Source: Symbiodinium natans
Taxonomy: Eukaryota > Sar > Dinophyceae > Suessiales > Symbiodiniaceae
DNA: 64,000 bases
Assembly: GCA_905221605.1 (NCBI GenBank)
Contig: CAJNDS010002147.1
Location: 147,501 to 211,500 of the forward strand
Reading direction: 5' to 3'
Position 1 is the first letter of the stretch. Every line of letters begins with the position of its first letter. Of the stretch, positions 31,523-43,418 are shown in pieces. The notes beneath the pieces are model-generated. The model was not told the origin of the DNA. It saw only the letters and a program-made list of their open reading frames with translations, and made no database searches. The translations under genes were made by a program, and so were the position numbers.

Positions 31523-33059
31523 CCCTAAACCCCATACCCTACACTCAAAATCGACCTTGAGGCCAGCCAGCTCAGCAGATGTTGCGTGTGCCTTTTGTGA
31601 CCGGCTCCCAGGCCGGTCTCTTGGGGTGGAGTTCAAGCCCGCCTGAACCCTAATCCCGGGTTTAGGGTTTAGGTTTAGGGTTTAGGGTTTAGGGTTTAGC
31701 CAAAATCTCTGAACCCCCAAAGCCCAATCCTTTCTTGCCTCCCTCTGGATTTTGTGAGGATTGCACAATCCTGAAAGTCTTAGTCAACGCCTGTTGCTGG
31801 TTTGCTGGATGGAGTGGCCCACAAAATTAGTTAAGTAGGGGGTCTCCCTAAACTCCTAAGACCTAAACTCCTAAACCCTAAGTGGGTAAGCAGGGGGTCT
31901 CCCTAAACTCCTAAGACCTAAACCCTAAACCCTAAGTGGGCTTGGAACTTCTGATTTGGAAGTAAAGTTTTGGGTGCGAAGACCATGCCTGACACAAGAC
32001 AGATGCGTTTAGAGTTCCGGCCTTAGGAAACCCCAAAACCCTCAGCCCCCAATCAGTAAGCCCTTGAACCCCAACCCCCAACCCCCAACCCCAACCCCGA
32101 ACCCCCAACCCCCAATCCCCAGTCCCCAACCCCCAACCCTAAACCCTAAACCCTAAACCCTACAGCCCAAACCCCTGCCACCCCTAAGCCCTGACCCCTA
32201 AACCCCGAAACCCCCAATGCTCTCGCTAAGCCGGCAGGAAGGTTGGGTGCACGGCGAGGTGGGCGACCCATCGGTTGGCCACTTCGGGTAACATGTTTGG
32301 GCTTCTGAGCAGGGTTTAGTTGGGGCTAAACCCCAAACCCGAAGCCCCAAAGCCGAAACCCTAAACCCGAAACCTTAATCCCAAAACCGACAAATCAAGT
32401 GGATCCAACCCGAAGCCCTGAACCCTGAGACCTTACGTTGTCCCGACCTGAGCCAGAACGTCCTCAAGGAGCTGGATGTAGGGTTTCGGGTTTAGGCTTT
32501 AAGGTTTGGGAGTTCAGGAGTTTGGGCTCTGTTTGGGGTAAGGGTTTCAGGGTTTCAAACTCGAAAGTCTTGTTTGCGGAGGTTGGGTAGGCAGAGCCTA
32601 CACCCCAAACCCCAAACCCCAAACCCCAAACCCCAAACCCCAAACCCTAAACCCTAAACCCTAAACCTTAAACCCTAAACCCTAAACCGTAGACCCAATC
32701 TGAGCCCCACCCCCCCCCCCCCCCGGTCCCCCCGAAAGCAGTTTTCTAGGCCGGCGAGGATGAGAATTCGCAGTCCGCGCCCTGAGACTGCCAGAAAGCT
32801 TCAACACTACATCGGAGGTTCATGGGTACGTAACAGTAGGGTTTAAGGCTTCGGGTTTAGAGCTTCGGGTTTAGGCCTTACTTGGAGGTTCACAAAAGGG
32901 GCACCCCTAAGGTGCCTCCACGTAAGCCTCAAGAGCTTTGGGGGTTTAGGGTTTAGGGTTTGGGCTTGGTGTCAAGGGTCGGGAGCTCTGGGGTTCAGGT
33001 TTGGGCTATGTAGGTTTGTTGGGCTTAGCTTGGAGCTTCCTTACTCCAAAGTAGGGTTC

Positions 33060-33790
33060 TAAGTACCGTACATAAGGCCGGAACCACCATCACCCCCACT
33101 TAAACGCGACGACAGGTTTCGCATTTTGCGAACCCATACCGTCCAGAAGCGACAGTTTCGCGTGTGGCGAACTAGGGCGTCCAAACGCGGGGACAACTTC
33201 GAGGACGGCATGTGTGGCCACGCCCGTGCCTAGGCGAGAGCGCGATTTTCCGCTGCGCGGTGCCATCGAGCTAGCCCCGCTTCCCCTTAGTGCTCGAGCC
33301 CCTTAGACTCTCAGCGTTGACACACTGTTTGGGGAATTATCCCCTCAACCCTCAACCCTCAACCCTAAACCCCTAAACCCCCAAACCCGAAACCTCCATA
33401 GCCCTATGCCTTAAGCTTAAGACCCTAACTTGAAACCCTGAACCCGGGTTCAGTTGACCCCAACCTAACCCGCAATTCAGCACTTCCCTTGCGAGTTTGG
33501 CAGCGGACCCCTGGGGCCTGGAGAGACGGGCCGAAGGCCGCGTTTTCGTTGGGGCCATTTTTTTTGAACTACTTGTACTGTTTATGGTGGCTCTCATCAT
33601 CATTTGTATTTTCATACAGTACAACTGTTGTCATTGGTAGTATTCTTCATGTCCTTTTGTAGTTATCATTCGTACTGCTAGTACTTGATATAGCAATATC
33701 ACTTGCTCCTATGAGATATTTATTCGCTATTTTCTCCTCCCTCTTTGTTATCACTAGTACTCGTAGACGATTTACGGTGCTATTGCTATC
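33060..33790. other. Non-repeat stretch, no gene recognised
   Basis: 33.06-33.30 kb is GC-rich with loosely repeated CGCGACGACA/AGCGACAGTTTCGC words; a short CCCTCAA/CCCTAAA stretch lies at about 33.35 kb; 33.58-33.79 kb is AT-rich and unique. No exon with convincing splice sites seen. Confidence 0.35.
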
Positions 33791-34379
33791 ATTCAGCTGT
33801 GAGGGTACTGGGTTTAGAGTTCAGGATGCTGGGGCTAAGGATTCAGGGCTTGGTGCTCAGGATGTTGGGATTTAGGGTCTTGGGGCAGGATGTCGGGTGT
33901 AGGGTGTCGGGTGTACGGTGTAGGGTTTAGGGCTTAGGGTTTAGGGTTCAGGGTTTAGGGTGTAGGGTGTAGGGTTTAGGGTCTCAGAGGTTTAGGGTCT
34001 TCCGGGGCACCTTTTCTTCACGGAAACCCGATTGGGCCCATGGGGCTTGCATGTTGTTTCTACCGCCGTGTGACCTCTCAACCCCCAAACCCGAAACCCT
34101 ACGCCCTAAACCCGAAGACCCAAAGCACCCTAAGCTCAAAGCCTCGCTTGCGTTTGAAGTCGTCCGGCTGAACTTCTCTAGATCCCAGAACTAGCATCCC
34201 TGAAGCTTAAACCCTAAGCCCTACACCCTAAAACCTAGGCCCTAAACCCTAACCCATCCTAGCCCTAAGCCCTAAGCCCTAAGCCCTAAGCCCTAAACCC
34301 TCAACCCTAAACCCTAAACCCTAAACCCTAAACCCTAAACCCTAAACCCTAAACCCTAAACCCCAAACCAAGTCTGAAG

Positions 34380-34469
34380 CAATCGGCCTCCATACTTCCC
34401 GGCAGACCTCCCGGAGCTGGATCCGAGCGTGAACCACGACGTGGAGAAGCAGCGCCACGCCCAGACTTC
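34380..34469 (+). CDS. Probable internal exon
   Basis: Acceptor CTGAAG, donor CTTC|GTTAAACG. Includes RPPYFPADLPELDPSVNHDV and a charged end. Flanked by CCCTAAA arrays on both sides, an exception to the usual inverted arrangement. Confidence 0.45.
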
Positions 34470-35289
34470 GTTAAACGTTCTAGAACCCTGAACCCCGGAA
34501 CCTAAACCCTAAACCTTAAACCCGAAACCCTAAACCCTAAACCCTAAACCCCAAACACTTTGTGTGTTACGGGTTTCGGTTTGGGGCATCTTTCGGGCCG
34601 GGTGTTTTTCGGTTGGAGTGGATTTTTTTGTTTTACTTGCAGGTTCATGGGTACTTAGAAGTAGGGTTTAGGGTTTAGGGTGTAGGGGTACCCATGAACC
34701 TCCCTAAGTAGCGTTGCTTGGAGGTTCATGGGTGCTTGCAAGCTACTATGAGGTTCAAAGGGTTCCTGTATCCTATGTCAGGTGATAGACAGCTCTAACC
34801 TATAACTACCTAAACCCAGAACCCTGAACCCACACAAGCTGCAGGCGCCACGTCTGGTTGATCCGGGAGTCGGCCAAGTGTGGGAACCCAGCTCTGATTC
34901 TTCAGGGTTGAGGGGCCCGTCCTTGTTTCAGCAGGGCTTCAGCATCGAAGGTGTAGGGTTTAGGATTTAGGGTTGAGGGTCTCAAACTGTTAGGGCTTTT
35001 CGGGCTGAACGGCTTTTGGGTTTTTGGGTTCAGCTTTCTTTTCGTTGTGTGTTTCGGACTTCCGTGGGTGTGGCAGTTCTGGCGGGGCCATTTCGTGGAG
35101 CAGCGCTTTTTCAGCAGTTTTCTCTACGTCATGGGTTGGGTTCACCATGCAGAATTCGGTGGTTTACTGAATTCAATTCGCCTTCGGAGGGCACAAAAAA
35201 GGCGCTTTCCCCTAAACCCTAAGCCCCCAAAACCCTAAATCCGACACCGTAAACCCTATCCCCTAACCCCCGTTCCCATACTTGGCCTG

Positions 35290-35436
35290 ATCGTTTGGGT
35301 ACGACAAGGGCTCATGATTTGGCTCCTTCGCCCCCACAAATGCGCCTTCATCGGGGGTTGCTACGAGTGTAGGTTGCCTGAATCGTACGATCTCCCAGAA
35401 GGGGCAGAGGTTGAGCAGAATTGGCATGATTTCGCG
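35290..35436 (+). CDS. Probable exon with Cys pair; GTTTAGG donor
   Basis: About 49 codons: hydrophobic LIVWVRQGLMIWLL, then HKCAFIGGCYECRLPESY, then an acidic end. Ends at GCG|GTTTAGG at the start of a TTTAGGG array. The left boundary has no clear AG, so it is approximate. Could be a membrane segment followed by a Cys-rich loop. Confidence 0.45.
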
Positions 35437-35824
35437 GTTTAGGTTTAGGGTTTAGGGTTTAGGGTTTAGGGTGTAGGGTTTAGGGTTTAGGGATTAGGGT
35501 TTAGGGTTTAGGGTTTAGGGTTTTGGGGTTTAGGGCTTAGGGTTTAGGGGCAGGGTTTAGAGTAGACAGTGCAGCAGAAGACTGTGCACACTACGCCCTA
35601 CGCCATATACTATGCGTCATAGCAGCAGGATTGATTAAGGAGTCTTTGTTTTGGCACGATGTCTTCAGAACTCGTGGGCAGACCCCAATTTTAAATTTAG
35701 GTTTAGGGTTTAGGACCCTTAAACCCCAAACCCTAAACCCTAGACCCTCAACCCAGTTTAATTCGGGTTTGGGACTCACTCTACCTGGTTTTCAAGGCCT
35801 GCTGTAGAGTTCAGATCCCATTAG

Positions 35825-35889
35825 ATCAACCGCTGCACCCTGGCAAAGCGCATAGTTGATGTGACGTTCCATGAGGAGTTATGCAGCAT
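35825..35889 (+). CDS. Probable internal exon
   Basis: After CATTAG. Translates to INRCTLAKRIVDVTFHEELC. Donor probably GCAT|GTCC. A CCCTAAA array follows. Confidence 0.4.
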
Positions 35890-36028
35890 GTCCTTAAACC
35901 CTAAACCCTAAACCCTAAACCCTAAACCCTAAACCCTAAACCCTAAACCCTTTAAAGAGCCCGAGCCAAGCCCCCAAACCCCAAACTCCCGAATCCGTGA
36001 ACCGCACCCTTGATAATTTGTCCTGCAG

Positions 36029-36073
36029 AGGTTCTTCAGCACGTACGACGCGTTCTGCCGTGTCTCCATGAGC
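36029..36073 (+). CDS. Probable 15-codon exon
   Basis: Acceptor CCTGCAG, donor AGC|GTTCCAG. Translates to RFFSTYDAFCRVSMS. CCCTAAA array about 75 bases to the left, TTTAGGG array just right. Confidence 0.45.
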
Positions 36074-36388
36074 GTTCCAGCCTTAGGGTCTCGGGTCTAG
36101 GGTCTAGGGTTAGGGTTTAGGGTTTAGGGTTTAGGGTTTGGGGTTTAGGGTTTAGGGTTTAGGGTTTAGGGTTAGGGCAGGGGTCTTGGTGTCTCATCCA
36201 CCTGCAACACCCGAGACCCTAGACTCGACACCCCTGAGCTCGGTGCGCGATTGAAGTCTCCGGTTCAGGGTTCAGGGTTGAGGCTCAGCCCCTAAGCCTC
36301 TAAACCCCTAAACCGCCCTGAAGCCCCCAGAACCTCCTAAACGCCCCCAAGCCGCTCCGAGCCCCTCAGAGCCCCCTCAACCCCTAAA

Positions 36389-36504
36389 CTTACTGTTGGT
36401 GAGTAGGGAATGAGGAATGAGGTACCCTATTTCCCCCTAAACATACGTGTTGAGGGATTACACAGGGTACTTCATTCCCTCATTCCCCACTCATCAACAG
36501 TAAG
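36389..36504. repeat. Foldback element with 37 bp arms
   Basis: Left arm CTTACTGTTGGTGAGTAGGG and onwards is the inverse of the right arm ending CATCAACAGTAAG, with few mismatches. Shares the AGTAGGGAATGAGG core with the element at 22.27 kb. Probably intronic. Confidence 0.75.
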
Positions 36505-38164
36505 TAAACGTTAGGTAAACCCTCCAGGCTGGGACCAGCTCCCTGGCCACTTTCTTCTGCTTCTACTGCGCCCTGGCATGTTTAGGGTTCAGGGCTTTGG
36601 GGTTACGGGTTAGGGCTTTCGGGTTTTAGGGTTCAGGGGTCCTGGTCTTGAGAATGTTTCCTTTTTCCAGGGCTTTCGAGATTATCCAGGGGCTTTCAGG
36701 GCTTTACTCGTATGGGTTTTTTCGAAATTAGGGGTACCTTGTTGAGGTCTTTATTATAAGGGCATCCCGCCATTTTCGGAACCTAAACCCTAAGCCCTAA
36801 GCCCTAAACCCTAAACCCTAAACCCTAAACCCTAAACCCTAAACCCTCAGTGAAATCCAAAAGACCACAGAGGCCTTGCCTACGTCTGCACGGAACTGGC
36901 GGCGCCGGTAGGGGCTTGGGCAGGCCTGGGCCTGATCGTTGGGGTTTGGGGTTTAGGGTTTAGGGTTTAGGATTTAGGGTTTAGGGTTTGGGGTTTAGGG
37001 TTTAGGATTTAGGGTTTAGGGTTTAGGGTTTAGGGATTCAGGGTTTAGGGGTTTAGGGTTTCAGCGTTTAGGAACCAAACCCTCAAGCCTGGCCCCCTCA
37101 AATACCTTGAAGGCCGTAAAGACCCCAAAGGTCCGAGAAGCCCTGAAGAACCCTCTAAACCCTTGGACCCTATAAACTCCATGAAGCCTGTGAACCCTAC
37201 ACAAACCCTACAAACCCTATAACACTGATAAGCCCTATGAACCCTAACCCGCTAGGGTTGGGGGTTCATGGATACGTAAACGTAGGGTTACAAGTAGGGC
37301 AACTATGGTTCTAGCCTGACTAAGGGCATAAATAGCCCGACTAACCCTAAACACTAAAACCCTAAACCCTAGGCGCCCTCAGGCATACTCTACATCTTCT
37401 TTAGGGTTTTCGGGTTTCTGTTTGAAGGCCCAACCCATGTTGCATTGCTTAGGGAGTTCCCCGCCCCCTCCAAACCCTGAAGCTTCCACCCGAAACCCCA
37501 AGCCCTAAACCGAAAACCCTAAACGTTTCACCGAAACCCGAAACCATAAACCTTAAACTGACCCCCGAAACCCGAAACCCTAAACCCGAGATCCGAAACC
37601 CTGAACCCTCTAAACAGCTCTCTGGTCGTCCTGCGCGGGCTCAAATTGAGGTGGCCTCGTGCGCGAGCAGGGCTGAAAAGGGGGAAGTTTAGGGCTCAAG
37701 GTTTTGGGGTTCGAGGGTTTCATAGGGTTTTTAGGCTTTAGGGTTCTAAGGTTGAGGTTGCCGGGGTTTTCCCAGCATTTAGGGCCTATGCATAGGTTTT
37801 AGGGCAGATGCATAGGGACTGTGTCAGAGCTGATCTAGGGTTTCCAGTGTAGGGGCGAGGAAGCTCAGCTGACGTCAGGGTTTAGGATTTTTGGATGCTC
37901 ATGCTAGTGGGCCACTTTCGCATCACCAATTCCTGATCCGGTGTTTGCACATCCTTTGATAGAGGACATCTTCTGAAGGTGGTTCTTCATAGTGTTCTGA
38001 AGTTTCACCCGCCAGATTTCTGTGATCCAACTCGCGTGGCGGCTAGTGCCACGCGCGCGTCTCGTTCCGCGATGGCAGATCATGTCATGATTGCCCCCAA
38101 TCTGCAGGCGGATGCTCGGTAGCTGAGTGGCACCCTTCTGCCCTTTTTGGGTTCTGGCTTCCCT

Positions 38165-38310
38165 TATAACCCTGATCACACTCTGGCTACTGTGCCACCA
38201 AGAACCCCCTAAAAAGTGTACCCTTATTACACTATGGCTACTCTGCTCTCAAGGACCCTAGAAGGGTACCCTGATTACAATATGGCTACTGTGCTATCAA
38301 GAACCCAAAC
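38165..38310 (+). repeat. Tandem intron-end-like unit, three copies
   Basis: Three copies of a unit of about 60 bp built on CACTCTGGCTACTGTGCCA followed by CCAAG. The same words form the acceptor just ahead of the exon at 38436 (GGCTACTGTGCCACCAAG|) and, more loosely, the one near 42.10 kb. Confidence 0.7.
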
Positions 38311-38435
38311 CCTAAACCCTAAACCCTAAACCCTAAACCCTAAACCCTAAACCCTAAACCCTAAGCCCTAAGCCCTAAACCCTAAACCCTAAACCCTAAA
38401 CCCTAAACCCCCTAAAAGGCTACTGTGCCACCAAG

Positions 38436-41400
38436 GATATGTTCTTCATGGTGAGAGATGCAAGCCTAACCAAAGCGAAGCAAGCACTCGAAGACATGGA
38501 CATCCGCTGGCTGCACCCGGACCTTGAGCAACTTGGACACCCCTAAACCCTAAACCCTAAACCCTAAACTCTAAACCCTAAGCCCTAAACCCTAAACCCT
38601 AAACCCTAAACCCTAAATCCTCAACCCTAAACCCGCAACCCTAAACCCTAAACCCTAAACAACCCTCCCAATCCCTAAGCCCTTAAAGCCCCTACCTCTC
38701 CTAGCGCCCTCGCCAAGGCAGACGGTACTCTTCTTTGCCGCTGCGCGCGAGCAGCCGGGCGCCCTGGAGCTGGCCAGGCTTTGCATTGCAAAGGGCGTCT
38801 GGGTGGGCCCTTGGGAGATTTTTCACATGTCTCCCCTTGTTGGGCTTAAGAGGATCACCCAAAACTACGTAGGCCTTGGGATAACTTATCATTTTTCCCT
38901 TATTTGGGCTTAAGAGGATCACCCGAATGTTAGGTGGGCCGATGGGATACTACATATTCTCCCTTATTAGGGGGCTTAGGAGGATCATCTTCAAGAGTAT
39001 TCTTTCAGAGGGTTTCGTTCGGGGCCATCCGAGGTGTACGAGTTGGCCTGGCGGACAAGCTGCGGCAGACGCCGCTCTTCTACGCCGCCCGCGCCGGGAA
39101 CATGCGCGTCATCCGCCTGCTCGTGAGCCTGGGCATGTCCGTGACTTGGGGGGATATTTTGGAAGTAACGTGTTTTTTTATGTTTTGGGTACTATAATAT
39201 GGGTACAATATAATAAATGGCTTGTGTTTTTTTGGGGTTTTCTTTACAATGCCTAGGAAGCAGTTCAAGATTGCACAATTTTCGCTTGGGTTCCCAGGTT
39301 CAGTGTAGGTGAACTTCCGGGACATCTGGGGCCAGACCGCCATCTACTACGCCGTGAGCGCTGGGCACGTGGAGGCAGTTCGGCTCATGGCAGGCTTGGG
39401 GGCCTCCTTGACCATCAAGTCCGCGAAGGGCAGGACTCAAGGGACTAAAGGAGGGACCCTTCTAAGGGGTAGGGTTTTGGGCTTATAAAGCGGGATAGGA
39501 TTAAGGGTCCATTCTGGGAGTCCCTCCTGATACCCCTTAAAGGACGCCGCGTGAGCTCAGCAGCGACGTGAAGATGAAGCAGCAGATCAAGAAGATGATG
39601 GTGCTCCAAGAAGAGCCTTGGAGTGAGAGAACGAGCATCCCTCCATCCCTTTCTCTCACTCTCTCTGTTTGTACTATCCTCTCTCTTTTTGTTTGCCTTG
39701 GGTTGTTTTTGTTTTTCAAGTTGGCCATTTCTATTTTTTCAGGGCTGCCTCAAAGGGGTCGCTTTTTTCCCAGGGGCTTCCTTGGAGCAGCCGAGGAGCG
39801 CGCCCAGGCCGAGGAGCGGAGGTGCGGCGGGGACGAGCAGAAGCTGGCCGAGCTGCAGCAGAGCCGGCTTCGGTCGGTCACCCCGCAGGATGTGTGCCCG
39901 AACGGACCCCTGGGGTCGATCTCGGGGGAGGGAGATTTTTCTTTGGGTTTAGGGTTTAGGGTTTAGGGTTTAGGGTTTAGGGTTTAGGGTTTAGGGTTTA
40001 GGGTTTAGGGTTTAGGGTTTAGGGGCCTGAGTGTCTATACCGTTCCCATCCGCAGATTCCCCCCCAAAAAAAACAAGAAGCATCTGCACACCCCAGGACA
40101 GACGAGGGCCCCAGGGGTGATCTGGATGTTTGAGAACGTGAAGGACGAAGTCTTCGAGAGCATCCAGCAGAGTCAGGTGGAAGCTTGGCAGCCCTTGCGG
40201 TGCCCCTGTTTTTTTGTGGTGCGAGGTTCCCTTCCTAAGCAACCAGCACCCCAAAAAGGATACCCTTACTACCCAACCCTAAACCCTAAACCCTAAACCC
40301 TAAACCCTAAACCCTAAACCCTAAACCCTAAACCCTCAACCCTAAACCCTAAACCCTAAACCCTAAACCCTAAACCCTAAACCCTAAACCCTAAACCCTA
40401 AACCCTAAACCCTAAACCCTAAACCCTAAACCCTAAACCGTTTGGGTTCTAGGTCCCTTACGAAGCAACCAGCCCCCAAAACACCAAGGAAGTGATCTCG
40501 GAGAACGAGCGCTACTTCGTCTGCGTGCCCCCGCCGAGCGCCGCCAAGAGGATACGGTGCTCTGAGACTGTGGCTGCAACCTTTGGGGGGTTCCGGAAAG
40601 AGGGCTACCCTTTTTGGGGGATCCCAGAATAAAGGATGAAAGAATTTGGGGGTTTCCGAAAATAGGGTACCCTTTTTGGGGGGGTCCCATAATGAGGATT
40701 ATAGTATTTGGGGGTATGTTAGGGTACCCCCCCCCCCGCTACTGTGGGGCTGCAACATTTAGGGGATTTGCTTGTGGGGTTTTGGGTTTGTGGGTTTAGG
40801 GTTGGGTTTGGGGTGAAAAAAGAGTGGCCGCCTTATGAGAAGGACCCCGAAAGGAACCATGTCTTGCAGAAGTGACCATTTAGGGATGTGTTTGTGGGTT
40901 TCGGGTTTGGGGGTTTAGGGTTTAGGGGTTCAGGGTTTGGGGGTTTGGGGTTTGTGGGTTTGGGGTTTGTGGGTTTTGGTGAGCTTTGGGGGGTTTTAGG
41001 TTTTTGGTTTTTCGGGTCTTAGGGGTTTAGGATGTCAGGGTAGGGTTTTCAGGCTTCGGTTGGTCTTCCGCATCCTGATGCATCCTGCAATTTTGCTTTC
41101 ATGCAGTGTGCCGTGTGAAGCACAGGGAGCCTGCCTTCACTGAAGCCATTCCTGCTGTGAGGAGCGGGAGCTTGTGTTCGACCACAGTGAAATCTTCATC
41201 AAGGAGCCGTGGTACCCGACGATGTCGCCACATGATTGGTGCCAACAGGTAGGTGTGGGGAAAGTGGACAGCGACGACTACTACCGCATCATTGAGAACC
41301 TCAGTAGCAGAGTAGGTAACCTTTAACCTTTTTGTTTTTGGGTTAGCACAACTCCTATATAATCCCAAAAGGTTAACCTTAAGCTCCCTAGGCTACTGGA

Positions 41401-42771
41401 CAGCTAAGGAACAACATCCTTGGGCATAACCGGAACTCCTTCACGATCGCTGCGGTGGAGAAGGCCACGGGCAACCTTGTGGGCTACGTCCACTGCATGA
41501 GACTTTGTGGTGCTTTACGGTAACCTTTAGATCCTGAGCCTTTTTTGTGGGTCCTATTGGGCTTCTTAATAAGGAAGCTAAAAATATACAATGCTAAATT
41601 AACCTCCTAAGTGCAGCCAAGGAGGAAGAAGGAGGTTCCCACGCACCTGACCATCGGCCACCTGAAGGCGGAGATCGGGACCCGAAACCCTGAACCCTCA
41701 AAGCCGTAAGCTCACCTGGCCAGCAGTTCAAGCGTCGACATGTTTGCTTTCCTTCTGGCTTCCCGCTGGCAGGAGCAGTAAGCCAGACTTAAGCCTGTAA
41801 CCTTCAAAAGCTCCCTGGTTCTTGGAGAAGCAGCTTAAGCTGAAGGTGGACTGGGAGCACCAGGGGCGCGGGGTGGGAAAGATGCTCATCCACTGCGGTG
41901 AGAAACTTGGCAGCCCAGCACAGCCCTTGTCCTCTTTTTGGGGTTCAGAGGTTCCCTTCTACAGCAGCCAACCCCCCAAAAAGAAGGGTGCCCTTATTCC
42001 TAAACCCTAAACCCTAAACCCTAAACCCTAAACCCTAAACCCTAAACCCTAAACCCTAAACCCTAAACCCTAAACCCTCTAATATGGTCACTGGGCCGGC
42101 AAGGAAGTCCGCATACCTCCGCGGCTGGAAGTTCATCGACACCTCGCTGACGGTGCTGGAGAAGAACCGAAAGGCACGCCACTGCTACGACCGGGACGGC
42201 TTCAAACAGGCCTGCAGTTCTCTAAACGATGGTCGCTTTTTTTTCGGGACCCAAAATGTAAGACCCCGTCTTATCACCTTAAACACTAAACCTTTCCCGG
42301 AACCCCAAAATACAAGACTCCGTGTCATAGCCCTAAACCTGAAGCTCCTTGAAGGAGCCCCAATATATGAGACTCCAGGTTGCACAGGAACCCTGAGAAG
42401 GGACCACAAGCTTGGGCATCTACCACCAAAGAGCCCAAAACCGCTTTAATGAAGGAACACGCCGTACGTCATCGAAAGGACCTAGAGTGTCAGTTGCGAT
42501 GTTCCCCCTTCTACTAAAAGTCCTTAAGAGAGATTCTAGTACCCCCTATAGTAACCCCAGCAAGGACTAAAGTGTCCGGTCTAGAAGCCTCTCAACCCTA
42601 AACCCTAAACCCTAAACCCTAAACCCTAAACCCTAAACCCGAAACCCTGAACCCTGAACCCTAAACCCTAAACCCTAAACCCCGCCATAATCTCCTGAAC
42701 CCCTGCCAGGTGTCGGACATGGAGGGCAGCTTTCCCTCCGAGAACAATGAGCCCTGGCAGGAGAGCAGGTA
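38436..42771 (+). CDS. Ankyrin-repeat GNAT acetyltransferase, multi-exon
   Basis: Exons read: 38436-38535, 39043-39140, 39309-39433, 39543-39622, 39791-39914, 40056-40176, 40489-40556, 41146-41311, 41392-about 41509. All these joins keep one frame. Less certain exons: about 41612-41675, 41831-41897, 42104-42211 and 42711-42771. Exons 1-3 encode two ankyrin repeats (RQTPLFYAARAGNMRVIRLL; GQTAIYYAVSAGHVEAVRLM). Exon 4 is a charged helix. Later exons give the GNAT fold: EKATGNLVGYVHC, then the acetyl-CoA loop HQGRGVGKMLI, then LEKNRKARHCYDRDGF. GNAT enzymes move an acetyl group from acetyl-CoA to an amine; ankyrin repeats usually bind the partner. Two introns (38536-39042 and 39434-39542) appear to be GA-AG, which dinoflagellates tolerate. 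Neither the first nor the last exon is certain. Frame through the last three exons is unresolved. Confidence 0.75.
38833..38990. repeat. Tandem repeat in the first GNAT intron
   Basis: Two full and one partial copy of a 70-80 bp unit containing GGGCTTAAGAGGATCACCC and CCCTTATT. Lies just upstream of exon 39043. Confidence 0.7.
39434..39542 (+). other. GA-AG intron with inverted repeats and AGGAC duplication
   Basis: AGGAC occurs at both edges (39432-39436 and 39541-39545). Inside, GGAGGGAC pairs with GTCCCTCC and CTAAGGGGTA with TACCCCTTA, so the intron can fold on itself. The frame requires removal of 109 bases with GA at the 5' end. Confidence 0.6.
39623..39790 (+). other. GT-AG intron with CCTTGGAG duplication
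   Basis: CCTTGGAG is found at 39616-39623, spanning the 5' splice site, and at 39780-39787, just before the acceptor. This resembles a target-site duplication left by an inserted intron. Contains a pyrimidine-rich tract; 168 bases, a multiple of three, with no in-frame stop. Confidence 0.55.
39948..40023 (+). repeat. (TTTAGGG)n array inside a GNAT intron
   Basis: About eleven perfect heptamers within intron 39915-40055, whose borders are fixed by reading frame on both sides. Direct evidence that the arrays are intronic. Confidence 0.85.
40264..40438 (+). repeat. (CCCTAAA)n array inside the next GNAT intron
   Basis: About 24 heptamers in intron 40177-40488. Together with the array at 39948 it could pair across exon 40056-40176. 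Confidence 0.85.
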
Positions 42772-42905
42772 TGACCTTCTTGGGGTCGTATAACCCCCTT
42801 ATAATCCCAAAGGTTAACATTTTTTGGGGTAGCATAACCCCCTGATAATCCCAACGGTTATCTTTTTTGGGGTAGCATAACCCCCTTAGAATCCCAAAGG
42901 TTAAC
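42770..42905. repeat. Tandem 50 bp units in an intron
   Basis: Three copies of a unit with GGGGTAGCATAACCCCCT and ATCCCAAAGGTTA. The same ends (GGTTAGCACAACTCCTATA, ATCCCAAAAGGTTAACC) occur in intron 41312-41391, so this is a dispersed intron family. Confidence 0.65.
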
Positions 42906-43418
42906 CCCAAACCCCAAACCCCAAACCCCAAACCCTAAACCCTAAACCCTAAACCCCTAATTCCCCCAGGTTACTGGACAACTAAGGAGAAGGAGCACTG
43001 GCTCGGCATGCAAAGGAGGAAGCGCCGCCGAGTGCACTGTGCCTCGAGTTGCATGTTGGGGGTTTAGGGTTTAGGGTTTAGGGTTTAGGACATCCTTCAA
43101 CCGGAAGCCCTACTTCCTCAACCCTCTTGTTTTGACTTCTTGCTTGGGTTTAGAGTCAGGTTTTCGGGTTCGGTTCTAGATTGTTGAACTCTTTCTCCCT
43201 AAACCCTAAACCCTAAACCCTAAACCCTAAACCCTAAACCCTAAACCCTAGACCCTAAACCCTAAACCCTAAACCCTAAACCCTAAAGATGTCTCTAGGG
43301 TTGTGCTTTGGAGCCGCAAAGGGCCGCCCCCACCCAAAAAACGATCGTGGCCCCTAGTTTGTTTCGGGCTCCGAGTTCAAATGGAAACCCGGATACGGTT
43401 TAGGGTTTAGGGTTGGGA

